DNA of 64,000 nucleotides. Origin: Thermoanaerobacterales bacterium (GTDB taxonomy: Bacteria > Bacillota > Thermosediminibacteria > Thermosediminibacterales > Tepidanaerobacteraceae). Positions 52,265-60,891 of this stretch are shown one piece after another. Position 1 is the first letter of the stretch, and each line of letters starts with the position of its first letter. The DNA lies in NCBI GenBank assembly GCA_012840135.1, contig DUMA01000008.1:29738-93737 (forward strand). The letters are read 5' to 3'. A program made the translations under genes and the position numbers. Under the pieces are notes generated by a model that saw nothing but the letters and a program-made list of their open reading frames with translations, was not told the origin of the DNA and made no database searches.

Positions 52265-52729
52265 TTGGGCAAAAAGATAGCGGGGCTGGTCTTTGCCCTT
52301 CTGGTGTTTTTCTGCATCGGAGGGCCAATAAAGGGGGTTGAGAGATATGAAGAGGTTTTCCAGCCGGAAACAAAGAATTTTGCCGACAGGGCAGAAGAAT
52401 ATTTCCCCGTGAAGCAAAATATCAAAACGGCAACCGTTGACGTGCTTGTGGGGAAGGCTTCATGGTACGGGCCCGAATTTGACGGCAGACTTACGGCCAG
52501 CGGAGAGGTTTACAACCAGAGTGCCCTGACGGCCGCTCATCGGGAGCTGGAATTTGGCACGAAGGTTAGAGTAACCAATCTTTCCAACGGCAAGAGCGTA
52601 CTGGTAACCATCAATGATCGGGGGCCCTATGTGGCGGGAAGGCATCTGGATCTTTCCCGGGCTGCTGCAGAACAGGTGGATATGGTTGAGCAGGGCGTTG
52701 TGGAAGTGAAAATGGAAGTAATACCATAA
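52265..52729 (+). CDS. RlpA-like protein (septal lytic transglycosylase family, DPBB domain)
   Basis: 154 residues from TTG at 52265 with AAGGAGG 7 nt upstream; an upstream ATG lies within the riboswitch and is not used. Signal sequence KKIAGLVFALLVFFCIGG. The double-psi beta-barrel runs from VGKASWYGPEFDGRLTASGE to the end, with the catalytic-type Asp in ITINDRGPYV and NQSALTAAHRELEFGT. RlpA cleaves peptide-free glycan strands; secreted DPBB proteins of this kind remodel peptidoglycan. Controlled by c-di-AMP according to the leader. Confidence 0.9.
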   Translation: MGKKIAGLVFALLVFFCIGGPIKGVERYEEVFQPETKNFADRAEEYFPVKQNIKTATVDVLVGKASWYGPEFDGRLTASGEVYNQSALTAAHRELEFGTKVRVTNLSNGKSVLVTINDRGPYVAGRHLDLSRAAAEQVDMVEQGVVEVKMEVIP

Positions 52730-52730
52730 C

Positions 52731-52765
52731 CGGGACAGAGGAAAATACTCTGTCCCGATTATTTT
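52731..52765 (+). terminator. rlpA terminator
   Basis: CGGGACAGAG, 7-nt loop, CTCTGTCCCG, then ATTATTTTG. Confidence 0.85.
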
Positions 52766-52842
52766 GTCCACTGTTACATCCTCTGTCCTGCCCAGACAGA
52801 CATATGTTTACATAAAATTAACATAAAACCTTACATTAAATG

Positions 52843-52872
52843 TTGACATATGTGTAAGGCTGATTGTATAAT
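52843..52872 (+). promoter_or_regulatory. Promoter of the glutamate synthase operon
   Basis: TTGACA (52843-52848), 18 nt, TATAAT (52867-52872). Confidence 0.75.
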
Positions 52873-52913
52873 TATAAAAAATTAGTGAACATATGTATAC
52901 AATTATACACGAC

Positions 52914-53043
52914 TTAGGAAGGGTGCCTAGGGTTCCGGCGTAAAGTGACTGGACCGAGCGGCACCGGCCGGCCATGCCGGTTACACCGTGAGGATAAAAG
53001 CCTTTCGGAGGGTTCCAGGGGAGAATCTTTCGGAAGGTTTTTT
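52914..53043 (+). ncRNA. ykkC-family riboswitch (possibly ppGpp-type) with terminator
   Basis: The ykkC core is visible: CCTAGGGTTCCGG, GACTGGACCGAG, and ACCGTGAGGATAAAAGCC. The aptamer ends in a terminator: CCTTTCGGAGGGTTC (53001-53015) pairs, with G-U pairs, to GAATCTTTCGGAAGG (53023-53037), followed by TTTTTT. The family includes guanidine, ppGpp, PRPP and other ligand classes. Placement before glutamate synthase genes suggests the ppGpp class, which is known from amino-acid biosynthesis genes; the sequence alone does not settle this. Confidence 0.82.
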
Positions 53044-53074
53044 GATTTAACTGAAATTGCGGGGAGGAGAAAAA

Positions 53075-54160
53075 GTGTTCAAACGACATGAATCAAAAGA
53101 TATTTCCGGCTGTGCCGTGGTCGGAATCATGAATGAAAAAGGCAAAACAATGCGCGGAGATGTCATCACCAATGCTATTGCTGTAATGCATGAAAGGTCC
53201 AACGGCCTGGGAGGAGGCTTTGCGGCCTATGGAATCTATCCGGAATTCAAGGATTATTACGCCTTTCATATAATGTTCGAGGATGAGGGCGTCAAGGACG
53301 AAGTGGAGACTTTTTTGCAGGACAATATGGTGCTGGTAAAAAGCGAAGCCATACCCGTCCGCAAAAAAATGAGCCTTATGAATACTCCTATCCTGTGGAG
53401 ATATTTTCTGGAGGTGCCAAAAAGCAAGATTCCATCGGGATTTTCCGAGGAAGATTTCGTGGTATCGGTGGTAATGAGGATCAATATCCGCTTTAACGGC
53501 GCGTTTGTTTTTTCCAGCGGCAAGAATATGGGAATATTCAAAGGTCTGGGATACCCTGAGGATGTGAGCCGGTTTTTCAGGCTGGAAGAGTACGAGGGTT
53601 ATCTGTGGACTGCCCACGGCCGCTTTCCCACCAACACTCCCGGCTGGTGGGGCGGCGCCCATCCCTTCGGGCTTCTGGACTGGGCGGTGGTGCACAATGG
53701 AGAGATATCCTCCTATGGCATCAACAAGCGTTACCTGGAGATGTTCGGCTATGAGTGCACCCTTATGACAGATACCGAGGTAATAGTATATATGCTGGAT
53801 TTGCTCCTGAGAAAACACAATCTTCCGCAGGATATTGCCCTCACGGCCCTGGCTCCTCCCTTCTGGAAGGAAATCGACGAAATGGATAAAAACAAAAAGG
53901 AAGCCATGACCGCTCTGAGGATGGTCTACGGCAGCGCCCTACTGAACGGACCTTTCAGCATTATCATTTCCAGCTCCAATTCCATGATAGGCATGACCGA
54001 CAGGATAATGCTGCGGCCCATGGTGGTGGCGAGAAAGCAGGATACGGTCTACATGTCTTCGGAGGAATCCGCCATCCGTGAAGTCTGCCAGGACCCTGAC
54101 GAGGTATGGAGCCCGCAGGGCGGAGAACCGGTATACGCCAGATTGGAGGAGAAAGCATGA
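53075..54160 (+). CDS. Glutamate synthase, glutaminase (class II amidotransferase) subunit
   Basis: 361 residues, GTG with GGGGAGGAG upstream. N-terminal nucleophile-type glutaminase: the Cys in ISGCAVVGIM (about residue 13) would be exposed by removal of the first residues. WTAHGRFPTNTPGWWGGAHPFG and VVHNGEISSYGINKR are the oxyanion and glutamine-binding segments of GltB-type glutaminases. It releases ammonia from glutamine for the synthase subunit encoded next (ATGA overlap). In most bacteria this domain is fused in GltB; separate subunits are the archaeal/Thermotoga arrangement. Confidence 0.9.
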   Translation: MFKRHESKDISGCAVVGIMNEKGKTMRGDVITNAIAVMHERSNGLGGGFAAYGIYPEFKDYYAFHIMFEDEGVKDEVETFLQDNMVLVKSEAIPVRKKMSLMNTPILWRYFLEVPKSKIPSGFSEEDFVVSVVMRINIRFNGAFVFSSGKNMGIFKGLGYPEDVSRFFRLEEYEGYLWTAHGRFPTNTPGWWGGAHPFGLLDWAVVHNGEISSYGINKRYLEMFGYECTLMTDTEVIVYMLDLLLRKHNLPQDIALTALAPPFWKEIDEMDKNKKEAMTALRMVYGSALLNGPFSIIISSSNSMIGMTDRIMLRPMVVARKQDTVYMSSEESAIREVCQDPDEVWSPQGGEPVYARLEEKA

Positions 54161-55659
54161 GGATGATACCGCCGGAATTTATAGTAAAGATAGATGATAC
54201 CTGCATAAAATGCAAAAGATGTGTGAATGAATGCAGCTTCGGAGCTCTTAAGTTTGAAAATGATAGGGTGGTGGCAGACCATGAAAAATGCGTGGCATGT
54301 CACCGTTGTACGGCCTTTTGCCCAACCTATGCAATTAAGGTGGAAAAATTCCCGATGTCTTTCAAGGATAATGCCCTGTGGGGACAGGATATCCTCAAGG
54401 GCCTGTGGAAACAGGCGGAGTCCGGAGCCAAGATACTGACGGGGGCTGGCAATGACAAACCATATCCCATTTTCTGGGACCGCATGGTTCTGGATGCCTG
54501 CCAGGTGACCAATCCTTCCATAGACCCCCTGAGGGAGCCCATGGAACTCCGTACCTATATTGGTAAAAAGCCGGATAAACTGGAGTTCTGGCAGGATAAG
54601 AAGGGAGACATAAAGCTCACCACTGTGATGGAACCTCAGATAAAACTGGAAACCCCTATAATATTCGCCGGAATGTCTTACGGTGCAGTGAGCCTCAACG
54701 TTCAGCTCATCCTGGCAAAGGCGGCCCGGGAGCTGGGAACCATCATGAATACCGGCGAGGGAGGACTCCCGCAGGAGCTTGCCGACTACAAGGATAATAT
54801 AGTGGTGCAGTGCGCCTCCGGGAGGTTCGGTGTCGATCTTTCGTATTTGAATTCCTGTGCCGCAGTGGAGATTAAGATAGGCCAGGGGGCAAAGCCCGGC
54901 ATAGGAGGCCACCTGCCGGGAGAGAAGGTTACGGAGGAAATTTCCAGGACCCGAAGGATACCATCCGGCACCGACGCCATTTCTCCTGCTCCCCACCATG
55001 ACATATATTCTATCGAGGATTTGCGCCAGCTCATATATGCATTAAAGGAAGCCACCAGATATAAAAAGCCCATAGGAGTTAAAATAGCAGCGGTGCACAA
55101 TGTGGCGGCCATCGCCAGCGGCGTGGTGAGGGCCGGAGCCGATATTCTCACCATAGATGGATTCAGGGGCGGCACCGGCGCATCGCCCCAGGTCATACGG
55201 GACCATGTGGGCATTCCCATTGAACTGGCCCTGGCCCGGGTGGATGAACAGCTCCGCAAGGAAGGCATAAGACACATGGCCTCCATCATTGCCAGCGGCG
55301 GCATAAGGCAGAGCGCTGATGTGCTGAAAGCCATTGCTCTGGGGGCCGATGCGGTGGCCATAGGCACCGCCGCACTGATATCCATGGGGTGTCACCTCTG
55401 CCAGAAGTGCCACACCGGTCTGTGCGCCTGGGGCATAGCCACCCAGAAGCCGGAACTGGTAAAACGCCTCAAGGTGGAAGAAGGCGTCAGGAGGCTTGTG
55501 AACATGATAAAAGCATGGAACCTGGAGATAAAGGAAATACTCGGGGCGCTGGGAGTAAACTCCATCGAAAGCCTCAGGGGAAGCAGGGAAAGGCTGAGGG
55601 GCGTCGATCTGGATGAGGTGTATCTGGATGTGCTGGGCATAAAGCCTGCAGGTAGATAA
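54157..55659 (+). CDS. Glutamate synthase, ferredoxin-fused FMN synthase subunit
   Basis: 500 residues; ATG overlaps the upstream stop (ATGA). N-terminal 2x[4Fe-4S] ferredoxin: CIKCKRCVNECSFGAL and CVACHRCTAFCP. Then the FMN-binding TIM barrel of glutamate synthase (PIIFAGMSYGAVSLN, NTGEGGLPQE, GIGGHLPGEKV, TIDGFRGGTGASP, IASGGIRQSADVLKAIALGA) and the cysteine cluster GCHLCQKCHTGLCAWGIATQ. It makes glutamate from 2-oxoglutarate and ammonia. With the built-in ferredoxin it may take electrons from ferredoxin directly; no GltD-like flavoprotein gene is present. Confidence 0.93.
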   Translation: MRMIPPEFIVKIDDTCIKCKRCVNECSFGALKFENDRVVADHEKCVACHRCTAFCPTYAIKVEKFPMSFKDNALWGQDILKGLWKQAESGAKILTGAGNDKPYPIFWDRMVLDACQVTNPSIDPLREPMELRTYIGKKPDKLEFWQDKKGDIKLTTVMEPQIKLETPIIFAGMSYGAVSLNVQLILAKAARELGTIMNTGEGGLPQELADYKDNIVVQCASGRFGVDLSYLNSCAAVEIKIGQGAKPGIGGHLPGEKVTEEISRTRRIPSGTDAISPAPHHDIYSIEDLRQLIYALKEATRYKKPIGVKIAAVHNVAAIASGVVRAGADILTIDGFRGGTGASPQVIRDHVGIPIELALARVDEQLRKEGIRHMASIIASGGIRQSADVLKAIALGADAVAIGTAALISMGCHLCQKCHTGLCAWGIATQKPELVKRLKVEEGVRRLVNMIKAWNLEIKEILGALGVNSIESLRGSRERLRGVDLDEVYLDVLGIKPAGR

Positions 55660-55679
55660 TATATGGGGAGGAGATAACC

Positions 55680-56417
55680 GTGAAGATTGATGCCAAGGGT
55701 TTGAATTACCGGGAGCTCAACGAGAGGATTCATGATGCTGTGTCCAAAGGTGTGGATGAAATCGATCTGGTCAATGTGCTGGGACAGAGGTACATCGGCA
55801 CGGGGCTGGACAGGGAGGTCACCCTCAATATCTACGGCACCCCCGGCAGCGATCTGGGTGCCTTCATGGACGGTCCGAAGATTAATGTGTTCGGCAGCGG
55901 ACAGGATGACATAGGAAACACCATGAACAGCGGCAGCATAGTCATCCATGGGGATGCGGGCAATGTGGTAGGGCTTTCAATGAGGACCGGCAAGATTTTT
56001 GTAAAGGGAAGCGTAGGATATCGCGCAGGCATACACATGAAGGCGTACCAGGACCAGTGCCCTGTCATGGTGGTAGGGGGGAAGGCCGGGGACTTCCTGG
56101 GAGAATACATGGCAGGAGGAAAGCTCATACTGCTGGGCATATTTAAAAAAGAAAAAGACCAGGTGGCAGGCAGGTATATTGCAACCGGCATGCACGGAGG
56201 AGTCATTTATATCCGTGGAGGCGTCAACAAAAACCAGGTGGGCCGGGATGTAGCGGTAGAAGAGGTAACTGACGAGGAAAAAGCCGAGATCAGGGGAGAA
56301 ATCGAGGAGTTTTGCAGGCATTTCGGCATCACCAGGATCGACGATATCATGGCATCCCCCTTTGTCAGGCTTTCTCCAAAAAGCAGCAGGCCTTACGGAA
56401 AACTTTACGCATATTAA
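55680..56417 (+). CDS. Glutamate synthase GXGXG-domain subunit
   Basis: 245 residues, GTG start. Right-handed beta-helix GXGXG repeats: GTGLDREVTLNIYGTPGSDLG, GSGQDDIGNTMNSGSIVIHG, GDAGNVVGLSMRTGKIFVKG (residues about 40-110), the C-terminal domain of GltB that also occurs in formylmethanofuran dehydrogenase FwdC. It completes the three-subunit synthase. Its structural role is to connect glutaminase and synthase domains and shape the ammonia tunnel. Confidence 0.88.
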   Translation: MKIDAKGLNYRELNERIHDAVSKGVDEIDLVNVLGQRYIGTGLDREVTLNIYGTPGSDLGAFMDGPKINVFGSGQDDIGNTMNSGSIVIHGDAGNVVGLSMRTGKIFVKGSVGYRAGIHMKAYQDQCPVMVVGGKAGDFLGEYMAGGKLILLGIFKKEKDQVAGRYIATGMHGGVIYIRGGVNKNQVGRDVAVEEVTDEEKAEIRGEIEEFCRHFGITRIDDIMASPFVRLSPKSSRPYGKLYAY

Positions 56418-56421
56418 GTAC

Positions 56422-56450
56422 TTGACTTTGGAGAAGAATTTTAATAAAAT
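56422..56450 (+). promoter_or_regulatory. cysES promoter
   Basis: TTGACT (56422-56427), 17 nt, TAAAAT (56445-56450), only 5 nt past the end of the glutamate synthase operon. Confidence 0.75.
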
Positions 56451-56464
56451 AAAATCGACAATTT

Positions 56465-56690
56465 TAGTAGGATATAAGCGTCGATGGGGAGGGTAGGCTC
56501 GACACCCCTTTAAGAGAGAAACCGTCACCGGCTGAAAGCGGTTTTAAGGAAGACGAGACCGAAATTGCGCCCCGGAGCTCGGACCTCGAATCAAGTAGAG
56601 GTTTTGCGGCATTGCCGTTAAAAGCAAAGTGATAAACCAGAGTGGGACCGCGAGCCTTTCGCCTCTGAACGGGGCGAAAGGCTCTTTTGA
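56465..56690 (+). ncRNA. T-box leader, cysteine-specific
   Basis: The T-box sequence AACCAGAGTGGGACCGCG (56634-56652) precedes the terminator GAGCCTTTCGCC/GGCGAAAGGCTC (56653-56684) and TTTT. In stem I, CGAAATTGCGCC offers the specifier TGC (56566-56568), a Cys codon. Downstream genes make cysteine precursor and cysteinyl-tRNA, so uncharged tRNA-Cys is the expected effector, acting by antitermination. Confidence 0.9.
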
Positions 56691-56796
56691 TTCTCACAGG
56701 TTGACTTCCACCCGGAGAGATTGAAGGCCCACACCGGGTTAGCCATTACAATAAGCCGTGAAATCAATAAAGATGTTTAAAAGGAGGGGAGATACA

Positions 56797-57489
56797 ATGT
56801 TCAATATTATTAAAGAAGACATTAAGGTGATTTTTGAGCGGGACCCCGCAGCCAAGAGCGTGATAGAAGTGCTGCTTTGCTATCCAGGCTTTCATGCCAT
56901 TTTAATGCACCGTATAGCCCACTGGTTTTATAAAAAAAACCTGCTGCTCATAGCCAGAATAATATCCCAGATAAACAGGTTCATCACGGGAATTGAGATT
57001 CACCCCGGAGCCAGAATTGGCAAGGGATTTTTCATAGACCACGGTATGGGAGTGGTCATCGGTGAAACCACCGAAATAGGGAACAATGTTACTCTGTACC
57101 AGGGCGTAACCCTGGGAGGGACCGGCAAGGAAAAGGGAAAGCGCCATCCTACTTTGGGGAATAATATTGTAGTGGGGTCCGGAGCAAAAATACTGGGGCC
57201 CGTGAAAATAGGCGACAATTCGAAGATAGGTGCCGGAGCCGTGGTTTTGAAGGACGTACCGCCCAATTCCACCGTGGTAGGAGTTCCGGGCAAGGCGGTG
57301 GTCAGGGAAAAGGTTGACTATAAGGAAGCCGACTTTACCAGGGTGGACTTGAACCACCATCTTTTGCCTGATCCGGTGGCGGATATGATGAGATGTTTGC
57401 AGAAAAAGATAGAGGACCTGGAAGCGCGCATTTCAAGATTAGAAGGAGGAAAAAAGATTGATAAAAATATACAACACCCTCAGCCGTAA
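56797..57489 (+). CDS. cysE: Serine O-acetyltransferase
   Basis: 230 residues; ATG at 56797 follows AGGAGGGGAGATACA, the upstream frame being leader. Helical N-terminal domain, then left-handed beta-helix hexapeptide repeats: [60 protein letters not shown]. Acetylates serine with acetyl-CoA, the first step of cysteine synthesis. The C-terminus overlaps cysS by 32 nt, so the pair is co-translated under the Cys T-box. Confidence 0.95.
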   Translation: MFNIIKEDIKVIFERDPAAKSVIEVLLCYPGFHAILMHRIAHWFYKKNLLLIARIISQINRFITGIEIHPGARIGKGFFIDHGMGVVIGETTEIGNNVTLYQGVTLGGTGKEKGKRHPTLGNNIVVGSGAKILGPVKIGDNSKIGAGAVVLKDVPPNSTVVGVPGKAVVREKVDYKEADFTRVDLNHHLLPDPVADMMRCLQKKIEDLEARISRLEGGKKIDKNIQHPQP

Positions 57490-58864
57490 AAAGGAGGATT
57501 TTGTTCCCCTTTCCGGAAACAAGGTGAATATTTATACATGTGGTCCTACGGTCTATGATTTTTTCCATGTGGGCAATGCCAGGGTTTTCATAACCTTTGA
57601 CATGGTAAGGAATTACCTCAAGTATCGGGGATATGATGTGAAGTTTGTGCAGAATTTCACCGATATCGATGATAAGATGATAAAAAGGGCCAACGAAGAA
57701 GGTATTACCGTCAAGGAGCTGGGAGACCGGTTTATAAGAGAGTATTTCACCGACGCTGATGCGCTGGGCATAAAGAGGGCCGATGTACATCCCCGGGCTA
57801 CCGAACACATAGAGGATATTATAGAAATAATAAAGACTCTGCAAGACAAAGGTTATGCCTACGAGGCGGAAGGGGATGTATATTACGAAGCCCGGAAGTT
57901 CAAGGATTACGGCAAGCTTTCCCATCAAAACCTGGATGAACTGGAAGCTGGCGCCAGAATAGAGCCCGGTGAAAAAAAGAAAGACCCCATGGATTTTGCC
58001 CTGTGGAAGGCCAAAAAGCCGGGAGAACCGGCATGGGAAAGCCCCTGGGGCGAAGGCAGGCCCGGCTGGCATATCGAGTGTTCGGTGATGGCCATGAAAT
58101 ATCTAGGCAAGACCATCGACATCCATGGAGGAGGGCCTGACCTCATATTCCCGCACCATGAAAATGAGATAGCCCAGAGCGAAGCGGCTACGGGCGAGCC
58201 CTTTGCAAAATATTTTATGCATGTGGGATATCTCAACATAAACAACCAGAAAATGTCCAAGTCTCTGGGCAATTTCTTTACGGTGAGGGATATCCTGAAA
58301 AAATACGACCCCGAAGTACTCAGGTTTTTCATGTTGTCTTCCCATTACAGGAGCCCCATAAACTTCAGCGAAGAACTCATGCAGCAGGCTCAAAGTGCCC
58401 TGGAGCGCCTGTATAATGCCCTTTACACACTGGAGCACCTGGAGAAGGTGACGGCAGATAGAGAGCTTACTGCGGAAGAAGAACGATATTTAAAAGTACA
58501 GCAGCAACACAAAGAAAAATTTGTCGAAGTTATGGATGATGATTTTAACACTGCTGATGCCATAGCGACCATCTTTGACATGGTTCGGGAGTCCAATGTG
58601 AGTATAAATGAAAACTCATCCCGCAAAGTTGTTGCAAAAACCCTGGAGCTTTTGTTGGAGATGGGAAATGTTTTGGGTTTCTTCGGCAAATTCAAGCAGG
58701 GCGAACTGCTGGATGAGGAGATACAGCGGAAGATAGAGGAAAGGCAGCAAGCGAGGAAGGCCAGGGACTTTGCTCTGGCAGACAAAATAAGGGATGAACT
58801 GAAGGAAAAGGGCATCATACTGGAGGACACGCCGGCAGGGGTGCGCTGGAAGCGCCAGAATTAG
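57458..58864 (+). CDS. cysS: Cysteinyl-tRNA synthetase
   Basis: 468 residues, TTG start with AAGGAGG upstream inside cysE. Class I synthetase: zinc Cys in [17 protein letters not shown] (HIGH-box variant HVGN), WHIECSVM and [10 protein letters not shown] (zinc ligands), KMSKSLGNF loop at about residue 268. C-terminal anticodon-binding domain ends [13 protein letters not shown], here [11 protein letters not shown]. Charges tRNA-Cys. The stop runs straight into a heptad-type palindrome. Confidence 0.97.
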   Translation: MIKIYNTLSRKKEDFVPLSGNKVNIYTCGPTVYDFFHVGNARVFITFDMVRNYLKYRGYDVKFVQNFTDIDDKMIKRANEEGITVKELGDRFIREYFTDADALGIKRADVHPRATEHIEDIIEIIKTLQDKGYAYEAEGDVYYEARKFKDYGKLSHQNLDELEAGARIEPGEKKKDPMDFALWKAKKPGEPAWESPWGEGRPGWHIECSVMAMKYLGKTIDIHGGGPDLIFPHHENEIAQSEAATGEPFAKYFMHVGYLNINNQKMSKSLGNFFTVRDILKKYDPEVLRFFMLSSHYRSPINFSEELMQQAQSALERLYNALYTLEHLEKVTADRELTAEEERYLKVQQQHKEKFVEVMDDDFNTADAIATIFDMVRESNVSINENSSRKVVAKTLELLLEMGNVLGFFGKFKQGELLDEEIQRKIEERQQARKARDFALADKIRDELKEKGIILEDTPAGVRWKRQN

Positions 58865-58938
58865 AGGTGAGAGGTGGGAAGTAAGAAGTGTGATTAAGTA
58901 GAAATTTGGCTCTGCCAAATTTCTATCTATCATAGAAA
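58864..58938 (+). repeat. Heptad-arm palindromic repeat, copy D
   Basis: AGGTGAG-AGGTGGG-AAGTAAG-AAGTGTG, ATTAAG, then TAGAAATTTGG/CCAAATTTCTA (58898-58924). Begins on the last base of the cysS stop codon; likely its terminator, though the T-tract is poor. Confidence 0.7.
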
Positions 58939-58947
58939 CCTTGGGAA

Positions 58948-58976
58948 GTGAGTCAGAGACCCGTCCCCTGACTCAC
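58948..58976 (+). repeat. Small palindromic repeat with conserved loop, copy 4
   Basis: GTGAGTCAG, loop AGACCCGTCCC, CTGACTCAC. Confidence 0.7.
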
Positions 58977-59004
58977 AAAAATAGATATTAAGTGGAGTGA
59001 ATTG

Positions 59005-59451
59005 ATGATGAATGATGATAGCAAATCGTCTGGAAACAGGGCTGTCGGTGCGGATTCCCTTTCCTCTCTGGCGTTGGCTTTTGTGGGAGATGCGGTGTTC
59101 AACCTTTTTGTGAGGACCATGCTGGTGGGCAGCGGCAAGAAGGTGCGGGACCTCCACCGGGAGGCCATAAAGTTCGTGAAAGCTTCAGCACAGGCGGATA
59201 TATTGAGAAAGATAGATGCATACCTTACCGATGCGGAAAAGAATATCGTGAGAATTGCCCGGAATGCAAAAGTAAATACGGTGCCAAAAAATGCGGATAT
59301 CATGGATTATCACTACAGCACCGGATTCGAAGCCCTGTTGGGGTATCTTTACCTGACGGGTCAGAATGAAAGGCTCAACAGGATACTGATGGCATCGTTC
59401 AACTTGGTGTCTCCATCCATATCAGATACCGGAGGCCAGATATCAGATTAG
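59005..59451 (+). CDS. mrnC: Mini-ribonuclease III
   Basis: 148 residues; ATG at 59005 with GGAG 7 nt upstream (in-frame TTG one codon before). RNase III catalytic domain without a dsRNA-binding domain: LALAFVGDAVFNLFVRTML and YHYSTGFEALLGYLYLTGQ (the latter holds the metal-binding Glu). It matures 23S rRNA ends. The last residues (SDTGGQISD) are encoded by the first heptads of the palindromic repeat that follows, so the native C-terminus was probably replaced by repeat-derived codons. Confidence 0.93.
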   Translation: MMNDDSKSSGNRAVGADSLSSLALAFVGDAVFNLFVRTMLVGSGKKVRDLHREAIKFVKASAQADILRKIDAYLTDAEKNIVRIARNAKVNTVPKNADIMDYHYSTGFEALLGYLYLTGQNERLNRILMASFNLVSPSISDTGGQISD

Positions 59452-59590
59452 GAAGGGATTTACAAAATCTGACCTCCAATAACCGGTTTCCGAATGTGCA
59501 TGCCGCCCTGCTCCGCTACCTCTCACTTCCGACCTCCGTCTTCCTACTCTGAGCCTCCGGCTTCTGAACGGGATACCTTCCGCAACTGAA
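59425..59590. repeat. Heptad-arm repeat, copy E, reaching into mrnC and thyX ends
   Basis: Left heptads (AGGCCAG-ATATCAG-ATTAGG) form the end of mrnC. Further in, minus strand, AGGTCAG-ATTTTG; after a 50-nt spacer the minus-strand heptads GGAGGCT-CAGAGTA-GGAAGAC-GGAGGTC-GGAAGTG-AGAGGTAG encode the last residues of thyX. Probably two fused or rearranged copies. Confidence 0.6.
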
Positions 59591-60709
59591 TTTACCCTCC
59601 GGACAGAAGCCCGTGGCTTCACACGGAGCTCCTGCTTTTTCGAAAAGGCCGGGGGCTATTTTTTTAACTTCGGCCAGCATGAGATTTGCCAGTTGCCTGA
59701 TTTCGCTCTGGGCCCTCTGGCAGCAGCGCAGATGAAAGAAATTATATAGGCTCCGCACATTCATGGTCATTACAAGCCGGGTCTGGGTGCCCATGGGCAG
59801 GATATACCTGGCATCTTCCTGGTCCACACCCATTTTTACCAGCTCAAGATAGTTTTTCTTGCAGGATTCAAGACCTTTTATGTATGTTAAAACCGCTTCA
59901 GGTTTTCCGGCAATGCTTTCGGGAAGTGTGGAATAATACCGGCTGTCGATGTAGCTTTCCGCCGTCTTAAGAAAGAATTCATAAAATTTCCGGGATTTCT
60001 GACAGAGGGCTTTTAATTTCTCCTGACAGAAGCTGTTAGAAATAAAATCAATGTCTTCATATATATAAATGCAAAAATTTACCGCATCTTCATTTTTTAT
60101 TAATATTTTTTCTTCGTCGGGAGTAATATTAAAAGAGGACTTGTTTAAGACGGTATCAAAATGCTTTGGAAAAGCTATCGATAAATCCGGCCCTTCTTCC
60201 AGAATCCCTGCACCGTCAAATATTCCGCGAAAGTATGATGAAAGAAGGTCCTTTGAGATTTTTTCTAGCAAAAGTTCCTTTATGTCGTGCTTTTCCACCA
60301 AATCCGCGCAAGATCCATCTAACTTATTGCAAAAGTTTCGGGCAAAGGCAAGACCTTCTAGGTATGCCCGATGACGGGCCTTTGTTTCAGCTTCTTTTTG
60401 AGGGTCGACTGTTTCGCCTTTAAAAGGGTTGTTATATCTCAGACTCTGCACCGAATACGATGCTATGCGGTGGCGCGTAAGCTGGGCCAGGAGGGTCCGG
60501 CTCACTCCGTCAATGGCGAAGGTGAAGCTGACATGTTCGACGGGAGACATATGCCCCATGTCCATTAATTTTTTGATAAATGATGATGCCTTTTCTTCGG
60601 AAAAATTTTCCATAATTTCAGATGCGCTGATATTTGAATAACACAAGCGGGCTGCGGCCGCAACGGTTTTTTCCGGTTCAGGCGTATGAGTCAGAATGGT
60701 AACTTTCAT
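59516..60709 (-). CDS. thyX: Flavin-dependent thymidylate synthase with large insertion
   Basis: 397 residues against about 220-260 for the family. The ThyX motif is at residues 79-91 (RHRIASYSVQSLR, pattern RHRxxSxxxxSxR), and the C-terminal core DARYILPMGTQTRLVMTMNV, LRCCQRAQSEIRQLA is intact. Residues about 95-257 are an insertion between these halves; within it SSYFRGIFDGAGIL (157-170) resembles a LAGLIDADG helix, but splicing motifs are absent, so it would stay in the protein. The tail GFCPEGKFSCGRYPVQKPEA has extra Cys; the final ten or so residues come from a heptad repeat. Makes dTMP from dUMP with methylene-THF and FAD. AGGAGGGC precedes the ATG. Confidence 0.9.
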   Translation of the reverse strand: MKVTILTHTPEPEKTVAAAARLCYSNISASEIMENFSEEKASSFIKKLMDMGHMSPVEHVSFTFAIDGVSRTLLAQLTRHRIASYSVQSLRYNNPFKGETVDPQKEAETKARHRAYLEGLAFARNFCNKLDGSCADLVEKHDIKELLLEKISKDLLSSYFRGIFDGAGILEEGPDLSIAFPKHFDTVLNKSSFNITPDEEKILIKNEDAVNFCIYIYEDIDFISNSFCQEKLKALCQKSRKFYEFFLKTAESYIDSRYYSTLPESIAGKPEAVLTYIKGLESCKKNYLELVKMGVDQEDARYILPMGTQTRLVMTMNVRSLYNFFHLRCCQRAQSEIRQLANLMLAEVKKIAPGLFEKAGAPCEATGFCPEGKFSCGRYPVQKPEAQSRKTEVGSER

Positions 60710-60891
60710 AGAAGCCCTCCTTGACTTTTTTGGAAAATTAAAATATTATTGGTACAAACTCTTTTTATGATTATAACATATGTTTATTGTAAAAACACCT
60801 GGATGGTAATTCGTAATGGAAGATATTGCAGATTGAAGGCAGGAACGTTGTTAAGATAAACATGCTTAAAACATTTCAAGGAGTGATAGAT

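Noticed and set aside
59516..60709. Intein in ThyX
   Set aside because: No Cys/Ser at the start, no block B His motif and no terminal HN-C/S/T junction could be found at either end of the insertion.
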